Of a stretch of 12,662 bases of DNA, positions 6,891 through 12,662 are shown in pieces; positions within the stretch are counted from its first letter, which is position 1, and every line of letters begins with the position of its first letter. Source of the stretch: UBA6120 sp035361955 (GTDB lineage Bacteria; Bacillota_I; Bacilli_A; RFN20; CAG-826); contig DAOSDC010000026.1 of NCBI GenBank assembly GCA_035361955.1, positions 1-12,662 on the forward strand, in the 5' to 3' direction. A program made the translations under genes and the position numbers. Below the pieces are notes generated by a model. It worked only from the letters and a program-made list of their open reading frames with translations. It ran no database searches and was not told the origin of the DNA.

Positions 6891-7256
6891 ATGGCAGAAC
6901 TACGTTTTTCTAACACCCATGAGTGGGTAAAAGTAGATGGTAAGGAGGCACTTGTCGGCATTAGCGATTATGCCCAGCACAGTTTAGGCGATGTCGTGTT
7001 CGTCGATTTGCCAAGCGTCGGCGACACCTTTAGCGCCGGAGATGAATTCGGCGCCATCGAAAGTGTCAAAGCGGCGTCGGAACTAAACATTCCAATCGGC
7101 GGCAAAGTCATTGCCGTCAACGATGCTTTACTTGATCATCCAGAAACGATTAATAAAGATCCATTGAATACTTGGCTGATTAAAATCGAAGTGGCGTCAC
7201 CAATCGATTTGTCGCATTTGTTAACGCTCGAAGCCTACGAGAAAATTGCTAAATAG
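6891..7256 (+). CDS. gcvH: Glycine cleavage system H protein (lipoyl carrier)
   Basis: This 121-residue protein carries the aminomethyl intermediate between the P, T and L proteins on a lipoyl-lysine arm. It shows the family start FSNTHEWVKVDG, the block GISDYAQHSLGDVVFVDLPSVG, and the lipoylation site ESVKAASEL with the acceptor Lys60. NDALLDHPETINKDPLNTWLIKI closes the domain. Length is slightly under the usual 125-130. AAGGAG (6879-6884) lies 6 nt upstream of the ATG. No lipoate ligase or synthase gene lies in this window, so lipoylation must be served from elsewhere. Confidence 0.98.
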   Translation: MAELRFSNTHEWVKVDGKEALVGISDYAQHSLGDVVFVDLPSVGDTFSAGDEFGAIESVKAASELNIPIGGKVIAVNDALLDHPETINKDPLNTWLIKIEVASPIDLSHLLTLEAYEKIAK

Positions 7257-7259
7257 CAT

Positions 7260-8585
7260 ATGCACCGTTATTTACCGCATACGAGCGAAGAAGTAAGCGC
7301 GATGCTCGCTTCGCTGCGTCTTCGTTCAATCGAAGACCTGTTCACGCACCTGCCGCAACAAGTGCGTTTTCATGACGCTTATACGAGTGATGCTCCTCTT
7401 AGCGATGGACAAATTCGCGATTTGATGGCCCGTTCTGGTGGCCAAGTGCTCGTTCCTTTTCGCGGCTTTGGTAGCTACGATCATGAACGTCCAGCGATTA
7501 TCGACGCCATTGCTTCACGACAAGAATTTTTAACATCTTACACACCATATCAACCCGAAGTCGCCCAAGGTACGTTGCAATATATTTTTGAGTTCCAATC
7601 GATTGTGTGCGAACTTACGGGCCTCGATGTTTCTAATGCCTCGATGTATGATGGAGCAACTAGCGCCGCCGAAGCCATGATGATGGCCGTCAATGTGACT
7701 GGTATTTCCCGTATTCTCGTGGCCTCGGATTTGTTACCCCATGTGATTGAAACGATTAAAACATACGCACATTTTCGCGGCGTAGCCATCGACTTAATTT
7801 CTTTTACGAGTGATGGGCAACTTGACTTTAATCAATTAACGGAACTATCAAAAACGCCTTTTGCGGCGTTTTTAGTCGCTTATCCTAACAGATACGGCAT
7901 CATTGCTGATTATCAAGATATTCAGCAACTTGTTCATCAATCAGGCGCTTTGTTAATCGCTTATGCTGATTTGCTGGCACTAAGTGTTTTTAAACAACCT
8001 GCCTCATTTGGCGCCGACATCTGCTGCGGCGAAGCTCAAAGTTTAGGGATTCCCCTCAGTTTTGGTGGTCCCTATGTCGGTTATTTGGCAACCATTAATA
8101 AATACGTCAGGAAGATGCCTGGCCGTATTTGTGGCATTACGCTCGACAATCGCGGGCAACGCTCGTATGTCTTGACGCTTCAGGCACGCGAACAACACAT
8201 TCGACGTGAAAAAGCCAATAGCAATATTTGTTCGAATCAATCACTGATGGCGCTGCAGGCCACCATTTATGCGGTCACGCTTGGAAAGACGGGGTTACGA
8301 CAAGTAGCCATATCGACGATTTCTGCCACGAGGTATTTGCACGAGCAACTGATTAAGACACAGTTATTCACACAGCCATTCAAACAGCACTTCGCGTTTG
8401 AAACAACGCTTGATTATGTCGGGCCAATCATTGAGCTGAATCAAAGACTAATCAAACGCGGTTATTTAGGCGGCATGCCCCTTGGCGAGCATCGCACTGT
8501 ATTTTACGCCAGCGAGAAAATGAGCAAACAAACCATCGACGCCTTCGTCAATGCGATTAAGGAGTGCCACGATGAAATACGATAA
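7260..8585 (+). CDS. gcvPA: Glycine dehydrogenase (decarboxylating) subunit 1
   Basis: This 441-residue protein is the N-terminal half of the two-subunit P protein; with GcvPB it forms the PLP-dependent glycine decarboxylase. Seen: MHRYLPHTSEEVSAML at the start, FRGFGSYDHERPAIIDAIASRQEFLTSYTPYQPEVAQGTLQ (in family order), SMYDGATSAAEA, and GIPLSFGGPYVGYLA followed by KMPGRICGITLDNRGQRSYVLTLQAREQHIRREKA. The length fits the family (about 440-450). ATG 7260 begins 3 nt after the gcvH stop and has no clear ribosome site, so translation is probably coupled to gcvH. The 3' end overlaps gcvPB by 14 nt. Confidence 0.97.
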   Translation: MHRYLPHTSEEVSAMLASLRLRSIEDLFTHLPQQVRFHDAYTSDAPLSDGQIRDLMARSGGQVLVPFRGFGSYDHERPAIIDAIASRQEFLTSYTPYQPEVAQGTLQYIFEFQSIVCELTGLDVSNASMYDGATSAAEAMMMAVNVTGISRILVASDLLPHVIETIKTYAHFRGVAIDLISFTSDGQLDFNQLTELSKTPFAAFLVAYPNRYGIIADYQDIQQLVHQSGALLIAYADLLALSVFKQPASFGADICCGEAQSLGIPLSFGGPYVGYLATINKYVRKMPGRICGITLDNRGQRSYVLTLQAREQHIRREKANSNICSNQSLMALQATIYAVTLGKTGLRQVAISTISATRYLHEQLIKTQLFTQPFKQHFAFETTLDYVGPIIELNQRLIKRGYLGGMPLGEHRTVFYASEKMSKQTIDAFVNAIKECHDEIR

Positions 8586-10032
8586 ACTGATATTTGAATT
8601 ATCGGTGCCTGGTCGCATTGGTTATACGCTGGCGGAAACCGGTATTGATAAGGTTGATTTAACAAAGATTTATCCCGATCAACTGCTTCGTCAAGAAGCG
8701 CCACGCCTTCCTGAAGTCGGTGAACTTGACGTCGTTAGACATTACACCAACGTCAGCAAATTGAACTTTGGTATCGAAACAGGGTTTTATCCGCTTGGTT
8801 CGTGCACGATGAAATACAATCCGAAAATTAACGATGAAGCCGCCTCGCAACCTGGCTTCCGGAACATTCATCCGCTTCAAGACGAAACGACACTACAACC
8901 GCTGTTAAAACTATACGATGATACCGCCAAGATGCTATCACATATCGCCGGCATGGATGCGACGTCGCTGAATTCATTTGCGGGCGCCCATGGCGAACTG
9001 ACTGGTTTGATGATTATGAAAGCGTATCATGAACGTCGCGGTGATTCGAAACGAACCAAGATGATTATTCCCGACAGTGCCCATGGGACTAATCCGGCTT
9101 CCGCGGCTATGCTTGGCTATGAATGCGTGACGATCAAATCAACGCCACAAGGACTCGTGGACATTGAAGCATTGAAAGCCGTGTTAAGTGAAGAAGTCGC
9201 CGGTATCATGCTAACGAATCCGAATACGCTTGGATTATTCGAAACCGACATTTTGGAAATCAGCCGACTCGTTCACGGAATTGGCGGCTTGCTTTATTAC
9301 GATGGCGCTAACCTTAACGCACTGCTGGGCGTGGCCCGGCCAGGTGATATGGGTTTCGACATTATGCATATGAATTTGCATAAAACTTTTTCGACGCCCC
9401 ACGGTGGCGGCGGACCGGGCAGTGGTCCCGTCAGCGTTAAAGGTCATCTCGCCCATTTATTACCGCATCCCCGTATCGTTTTGAAAAACGATCGATACAT
9501 CATCGAACGCGATGGCGATTCGATTGGACAAATCGGTGGTTTCTTCGGTAACTTCCTCGTCGTTGTAAGAGCCTATGCCTATCTGAAATCGTTTGGTCGC
9601 GAGCTTAATGCGATTGGGCCACTTGCCGTTTTAAACGCCAATTACGTTAAAGAAAAACTTCGTCACGCTTATCACCTTCCAATTGATGCTCACTATATGC
9701 ATGAGTTCGTATTTAATGGTTTGATTGATCAATCCACGGGTATTAAAACGCTTGACATTGCCAAACGATTGCTTGATTTTGGCGTTCATGCACCGACTAT
9801 TTATTTCCCGCTTTTATTCGATCAATCAATCATGGTCGAACCAACTGAAGTTGAATCGAAAGCAACGCTTGATCATTTCATCGATTTAATGTTACGAATC
9901 GCCAAAGAGGCAATTGAAGAACCAGACTGCGTCAAACTAGCGCCCCACTTCACACCGGTCGGCCGTCTTGACGAGGTTAAAGCCGCTCGTAATCCAATCC
10001 TAAATTATCGCGATTATGTCAAATCAATATAA
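8572..10032 (+). CDS. gcvPB: Glycine dehydrogenase (decarboxylating) subunit 2
   Basis: This 486-residue subunit holds the PLP of the P protein. NLHKTFSTPHGGGGPGSGPV carries the Schiff-base lysine, Lys271. Other landmarks are LIFELSVPGRIGYTL at the start, GFYPLGSCTMKYNPKIN, the AGMDATSLNSFAGAHGE region, PDSAHGTNPASAAMLGY and YYDGANLNALLG. The start is ATG 8572, which follows AAGGAG (8559-8564) with 7 nt spacing and gives the standard MKYDKLIFELS beginning; an in-frame ATG at 8551 lies before the ribosome site and is unlikely. The gene overlaps gcvPA by 14 nt and lpdA by 17 nt, pointing to one coupled transcript. Confidence 0.97.
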   Translation: MKYDKLIFELSVPGRIGYTLAETGIDKVDLTKIYPDQLLRQEAPRLPEVGELDVVRHYTNVSKLNFGIETGFYPLGSCTMKYNPKINDEAASQPGFRNIHPLQDETTLQPLLKLYDDTAKMLSHIAGMDATSLNSFAGAHGELTGLMIMKAYHERRGDSKRTKMIIPDSAHGTNPASAAMLGYECVTIKSTPQGLVDIEALKAVLSEEVAGIMLTNPNTLGLFETDILEISRLVHGIGGLLYYDGANLNALLGVARPGDMGFDIMHMNLHKTFSTPHGGGGPGSGPVSVKGHLAHLLPHPRIVLKNDRYIIERDGDSIGQIGGFFGNFLVVVRAYAYLKSFGRELNAIGPLAVLNANYVKEKLRHAYHLPIDAHYMHEFVFNGLIDQSTGIKTLDIAKRLLDFGVHAPTIYFPLLFDQSIMVEPTEVESKATLDHFIDLMLRIAKEAIEEPDCVKLAPHFTPVGRLDEVKAARNPILNYRDYVKSI

Positions 10033-11233
10033 CTTCATTATCATTGGGGCAGGACCCTCAGGCACTGACGCCGCGCTGGCGCTTAGAAAAACGAATCAAT
10101 CCGTTTTACTCATCGAAAAAGACAAATGGGGTGGCACTTGCCTTCATCAAGGCTGCATCCCGACCAAAGCGCTGATTCATTATTCGTCACAACCGTTTAA
10201 CGGCGATTTGCCGGCGTTATTTTCGAAAGTATTCACGAAAGTAACTGCCATTAGTGAGAATTTGCTTGCCAATTTGCTACGTAACGGAGTCAATGTCCTT
10301 ACCGGGGAAGCACAAGTGCTAGATGCTAGTCGGGTCAAAGTCGGCGATACTATTTATACTGCTGACCATATTGTCTATGCCGCCGGGTCGCTACCGATCG
10401 TTCCTCGTATTATCGGTTTGGACATGGCTGGCGTTTATACCAGCGAAAGCATTTATTCGCTGACGACATTGCCTAAGCATTTGGCGATTATCGGTGGTGG
10501 GTACATCGGATTCGAGTGGGCCAATATTTTCATGAATCTCGGGTCTCAAGTTACGATTTATGAAACGCAGCCGCAAGTTTTAAGTGGCTTCGACGATGAC
10601 ATTAGGCGCCGGTTGTTATCGACGCTTCGTACGCGTCCACTTACAATAAAAACCAATGTCTTGATTACTGAATTCGTCAAATCCGAATCCGGTATTGCCA
10701 TCAACTTCAATGACGGCAATTCCGCTGATCATGCCGATGCCATTTTGGTCGCCGTGGGCCGCAAGGCTCCTAACATCGCGCTCCCCAAAGGAGTCATTAA
10801 AATTGGCGATGTTGAAGGACCGCCGTATTTGGCGCATAAGGCCAGTGCGCAAGGGCGCGCTTTAGTTGATGCCGGATACTATCCGAACATCGTTCCCTCC
10901 GCCATGTTCACGGAGCCGGAAATCGCGCTGACCGGATATAGTGAAGGGCAACTTAAACAATTGCAGATTGAGTATTTAACTTTCAAATTGCCGTATCGGG
11001 CCAATTCAAAAGCGTTTGTGATTGACCACGACGATGGTTTCGTCAAACTGATTACCGACATCAATAAGGAGTATTTATTGGGAGCGGCCATTATCGGCTA
11101 TCAAGCATCGAATATAATTAGTTTATTGACATTGGCCATCCAAGAAAAAATTCCCATCGAAAAACTGAAACATATTATCTTTCCTCATCCAACCATCGGC
11201 GAAATCGTTGGTCAGGCATTAGAAGCTATATAA
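10016..11233 (+). CDS. lpdA: Dihydrolipoamide dehydrogenase (glycine cleavage L protein), compact form
   Basis: This FAD enzyme reoxidises dihydrolipoyl-GcvH with NAD+. The 405-residue product shows the FAD GxGxxG motif IIGAGPSG (9-16), the redox disulfide GGTCLHQGCIPTK with Cys42 and Cys47, the NAD motif GGGYIG (160-165), the second FAD motif IGD (263-265) followed by LAHKA, and the C-terminal HPTIGE with the catalytic pair His391/Glu396. All catalytic residues are thus present, but the protein is 50-70 residues shorter than most family members. The clearest loss is just before IGD: the usual stretch from VGRxPN through TNVPGIYA is reduced to VGRKAPNIALPKGVIK. No frameshift or stop is apparent. 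It overlaps gcvPB by 17 nt and has no visible ribosome site, so coupling is likely. A dedicated role in glycine cleavage is inferred from position. Confidence 0.93.
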   Translation: MSNQYNFIIIGAGPSGTDAALALRKTNQSVLLIEKDKWGGTCLHQGCIPTKALIHYSSQPFNGDLPALFSKVFTKVTAISENLLANLLRNGVNVLTGEAQVLDASRVKVGDTIYTADHIVYAAGSLPIVPRIIGLDMAGVYTSESIYSLTTLPKHLAIIGGGYIGFEWANIFMNLGSQVTIYETQPQVLSGFDDDIRRRLLSTLRTRPLTIKTNVLITEFVKSESGIAINFNDGNSADHADAILVAVGRKAPNIALPKGVIKIGDVEGPPYLAHKASAQGRALVDAGYYPNIVPSAMFTEPEIALTGYSEGQLKQLQIEYLTFKLPYRANSKAFVIDHDDGFVKLITDINKEYLLGAAIIGYQASNIISLLTLAIQEKIPIEKLKHIIFPHPTIGEIVGQALEAI

Positions 11234-11238
11234 AAGAA

Positions 11239-11263
11239 AAACCCCAACAGCAAGTTGGGGTTT
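11239..11263. terminator. Bidirectional terminator between lpdA and rplT
   Basis: AAACCCCAAC (11239-11248) and GTTGGGGTTT (11254-11263) form a perfect 10-bp stem with the loop AGCAA. TTTGTTTTTC follows on the plus strand, and TTTTTCTTTTA on the minus strand. It starts 6 nt after the lpdA stop and ends 21 nt beyond the rplT stop. Confidence 0.94.
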
Positions 11264-11284
11264 GTTTTTCTTAGTGCGCAATAT

Positions 11285-11644
11285 TTACTTGGCTAATTGC
11301 TTTTTCGCGTCAGTCACGAGTTTTTCAAAACTTGAAAAATCGGAAATGGCGAGTTCGGAAAGCATTTTGCGGTTAATTGTGATGTTGGCTAAACGAAGTC
11401 CGTGCATCATTTGGCTGTAGGAAATGTCGCACATACGGCAAGCGGCGTTGATGCGCTTAATCCACAGTTTCCGGAAATCGGATTTGACTTTACGGCGATG
11501 ATCGTATGCATATTGGTATGAATGCATGACTTGCTCTTTGGCAGTCTTGAATAAAATGTGTTTGCTGCCGAAGTAGCCGCTTGCTTGCTTAAGAACTTTT
11601 TTGCGTCTTTGTCTGGTGACGCTTCCACCTTTGACTCGGGCCAT
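11285..11644 (-). CDS. rplT: 50S ribosomal protein L20
   Basis: This 119-residue protein binds 23S rRNA early in 50S assembly. It matches the family from end to end: MARVKGGSVTRQRRKKVLKQASGYFGSKH, then the long basic helix region (AYDHRRKVKSDFRKLWIKRINAACR) and the globular end LANITINRKMLSELAISD. AGGAGG lies upstream with suitable spacing. It is the last gene of infC-rpmI-rplT, 12 nt after rpmI. In Bacilli and Proteobacteria L20 represses this operon by binding its leader; the leader features upstream of infC fit that. Confidence 0.98.
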   Translation of the reverse strand: MARVKGGSVTRQRRKKVLKQASGYFGSKHILFKTAKEQVMHSYQYAYDHRRKVKSDFRKLWIKRINAACRMCDISYSQMMHGLRLANITINRKMLSELAISDFSSFEKLVTDAKKQLAK

Positions 11645-11656
11645 GGTGCTATCCTC

Positions 11657-11851
11657 CTATTGCGAAATCAAGATGCGAATACGCTTCACATCGGTTTCAT
11701 GCACTTGACGTGGTTTGCGCAAGTGCCGTTTTTGCTTGGTTGTTTTCCGGGGCGCTAAATGGCCGGTGTAGGCGGCTTTACGCACGAGTTTGCCGCTTTT
11801 GGTAATCTTGATGCGCTTCATTAAAGCGCGTTTGCTTTTCATCTTTGGCAT
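11657..11851 (-). CDS. rpmI: 50S ribosomal protein L35
   Basis: This 64-residue, very basic protein begins MPKMKSKRALMKRIKITKSGKLVRKAAYTGHL and continues with RKTTKQKRHLRK, the standard L35 pattern, at normal length. An AGAGGAA ribosome site precedes the ATG. It lies 10 nt after infC and 12 nt before rplT in the usual three-gene order. Confidence 0.97.
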   Translation of the reverse strand: MPKMKSKRALMKRIKITKSGKLVRKAAYTGHLAPRKTTKQKRHLRKPRQVHETDVKRIRILISQ

Positions 11852-11861
11852 GGTAGTTCCT

Positions 11862-12410
11862 CTATTTCTTCGTCTTGCTTGCTAATATTCCAATGAGCAA
11901 CCGACCTTCAAGTGCCGGTTTCTTTTCAACGGTGGCGACGTCTTCAACCAGACTGATGAATTTGTCCATCGTCGCGAGGCCGACTTCTTGATGGGCCATT
12001 TGGCGGCCCCGATAGCGCAAGGCGACTTTTACCTTGTTGCCGTCTTCAAAGAAACGACGCGCGTTTTTGACTTTGACCATCATGTCGTGCTCGCCGATTT
12101 GCGGAGTCAGCTGCACTTCCTTGATTTCGACGATGTGCTGGTGTTTTTTGGCTTCTTTCTGCTTTTTTTGCTGATCGAAACGGTGTTTGCCGTAGTTAAT
12201 GATCTTGCATACGGGTGGGTTGGCGTTTGGAGCCACACAAAGTAGGTCAAGACCATATTGATCTGCTGCTTTCAGCGCTGCATCACGCATCATGACGCCG
12301 AGTTGTTCGCCCTCTGGTCCGATGACGAGCATCTTGGGAAAACGGATGTTTTCATTGACCAAGTCGCTGTTTTTGCGATCGGGCCGCACGGGAATGTTGT
12401 AATAAGCTAT
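11862..12410 (-). CDS. infC: Translation initiation factor IF-3, probable AUA start
   Basis: The 182-residue product binds the 30S subunit, keeps it apart from 50S and checks start codons. The N domain carries LVNENIRFPKMLVIGPEGEQLGVM and VAPNANPPVCKIINYGKHRF; a lysine-rich linker (QQKKQKEAKKHQ) follows; the C domain carries VEIKEVQLTPQIGEHDMMVKVKNARRFFEDGNKVKVALRYRGR. No ATG lies near the ribosome site. AAGGAGG (12425-12419) is 8 nt before an ATA codon at 12410-12408, which I take as the start; an upstream in-frame TTG (12446) lies inside the attenuator hairpin and is unlikely. infC genes are known to use rare starts such as AUU so that IF-3 limits its own synthesis. The stop is TAG. Family certain; exact start inferred. 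Confidence 0.95.
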   Translation of the reverse strand: MAYYNIPVRPDRKNSDLVNENIRFPKMLVIGPEGEQLGVMMRDAALKAADQYGLDLLCVAPNANPPVCKIINYGKHRFDQQKKQKEAKKHQHIVEIKEVQLTPQIGEHDMMVKVKNARRFFEDGNKVKVALRYRGRQMAHQEVGLATMDKFISLVEDVATVEKKPALEGRLLIGILASKTKK

Positions 12411-12425
12411 AACGATCTCCTCCTT
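12408..12425 (-). promoter_or_regulatory. infC ribosome binding site with AUA start codon
   Basis: AAGGAGG (12425-12419) is followed, after 8 nt, by ATA (12410-12408). Alternatives in frame are worse: ATC at 12416 is only 2 nt away, ATT at 12395 and GTG at 12389 are over 20 nt away. A strong ribosome site with a start codon that IF-3 disfavours is the hallmark of infC self-control. Confidence 0.65.
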
Positions 12426-12542
12426 GCTAATAAAAAACGGGTGCAAGCTGCGCCCGTTAAGTATAAAACCGTTAGCTCTTGACCTATCCGGGAACCGAAT
12501 CAGGTGAGAAGCGGGCGCCTCTTCTTTCTATTCTTTTATTGC
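12411..12542 (-). ncRNA. L20-type leader (attenuator) of the infC-rpmI-rplT operon
   Basis: The leader runs from the predicted transcription start to the infC start. On the minus strand AGAAG (12525-12521) pairs with CUUCU (12511-12507) around the loop AGGCGCCCG. ACCU (12505-12502) pairs with AGGU (12485-12482). The loop bases GCGCCCG (12518-12512) are an exact complement of CGGGCGC (12456-12450) in the 5' arm of the downstream terminator. Such long-range pairing would block the terminator, and binding of L20 would be expected to shift the balance. Sequence and layout resemble the L20 leaders of Bacilli; the family match was judged by eye. Confidence 0.8.
12431..12458 (-). terminator. Attenuator terminator before infC
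   Basis: On the minus strand AACGGG (12458-12453) pairs with CCCGTT (12441-12436), and after a C/A mismatch GCA pairs with TGC around a 3-nt loop. Six Ts follow (12437-12432). It ends 6 nt before the infC ribosome site. Confidence 0.88.
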
Positions 12543-12548
12543 TTGACT

Positions 12549-12577
12549 ATATTAGCAATGTTTCACTAGTTTGTCAA
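12549..12577 (-). promoter_or_regulatory. infC operon promoter
   Basis: On the minus strand a perfect TTGACA (12577-12572) and TAATAT (12554-12549) are 17 bp apart. Transcription is predicted to start near 12542, leaving about 130 nt of leader before infC. Confidence 0.85.
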
Positions 12578-12643
12578 TTATTTCAATGCGATTGCCGTTA
12601 AGCTTCGTGTAACTATACAATTGATGTGAAACATGAAGCCTGA

Positions 12644-12662
12644 ATAAAAAAGGCAACCACTC
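12644..12662 (-). terminator. Possible right half of a terminator from a gene beyond the window
   Basis: Read on the minus strand, the edge shows GAGTGGTTGCC followed by TTTTTTATT, the look of a terminator's 3' arm and U tract. The matching arm would lie outside the window, so this cannot be confirmed. The rest of 12578-12643 holds no gene that I can see. Confidence 0.3.

Noticed and set aside
10760..10815. Possible frameshift explaining the short lipoamide dehydrogenase
   Set aside because: The frame stays open with family residues on both sides of the gap, so an in-frame loss fits better.
12411..12446. N-terminal extension of IF-3 from a TTG at 12446
   Set aside because: The TTG lies inside the attenuator hairpin and before the ribosome site; the extra residues do not match IF-3.
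12601..12643. Imperfect inverted repeat with AGCTTC and GAAGCC arms as a terminator
   Set aside because: The arms are far apart, contain a mismatch, and no U tract follows on either strand.
1..12662. A novel defence, mobile or biosynthetic system
   Set aside because: Every substantial open frame without overlap belongs to a known housekeeping family, and no gap over about 300 bases lacks an explanation; the 305-base gap at 3843-4147 holds the rpsD leader, its promoter and the ezrA upstream region.

Overview
The window is a plain housekeeping stretch of a low-to-moderate GC Bacillota-type genome (Bacilli, possibly a lineage close to the Mollicutes; this placement is inference). The grounds are a tyrosine T-box, EzrA, a CcpA-like LacI regulator, a zinc-less S4 protein, a split glycine decarboxylase (GcvPA/GcvPB), an infC-rpmI-rplT operon with an L20-type leader, and strong TTGACA-17-TATAAT type promoters. 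Two genes (nicotinate phosphoribosyltransferase and the LacI regulator) end in TGA, so TGA is a stop codon here and the Mycoplasma code does not apply. I see no mobile element, CRISPR array, tRNA or rRNA gene.

Layout. 1-586 is the 3' end of a nicotinate phosphoribosyltransferase gene. 672-1670 is a CcpA-like LacI regulator with its own promoter and a dyad over its start region. 1674-3160 is tyrS with its promoter and a compact T-box leader. A bidirectional terminator at 3182-3217 separates tyrS from rpsD, which runs the other way (3842-3237). The rpsD leader of about 148 nt is highly structured and probably an S4 autoregulatory RNA. A divergent region with a 21-bp palindrome follows, then ezrA (4148-5764). 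Next comes an unbroken cluster gcvT-gcvH-gcvPA-gcvPB-lpdA (5791-11233), only 26 nt behind ezrA. A second bidirectional terminator (11239-11263) separates it from the convergent infC-rpmI-rplT operon (12410-11285, minus strand), which has its promoter and an attenuator leader at 12411-12577. The right edge may hold half of a terminator belonging to a gene outside the window.

How the genes work together. The gcv cluster encodes all four glycine cleavage proteins (P as two subunits, H, T and the L protein), which turn glycine plus tetrahydrofolate and NAD+ into methylene-tetrahydrofolate, CO2, NH3 and NADH. Most other genes serve translation (TyrRS, S4, IF3, L35, L20). Each translation unit carries an RNA-level control visible in the sequence: T-box, S4 leader candidate, and L20 leader plus a non-AUG infC start.

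No wholly new system is evident. The points most worth checking are an EzrA without its membrane anchor, the rpsD leader RNA, the AUA start of infC with a 7-nt loop-to-attenuator complement in its leader, the unusually short lipoamide dehydrogenase, and the palindromes next to the LacI, tyrS and ezrA/rpsD promoters.
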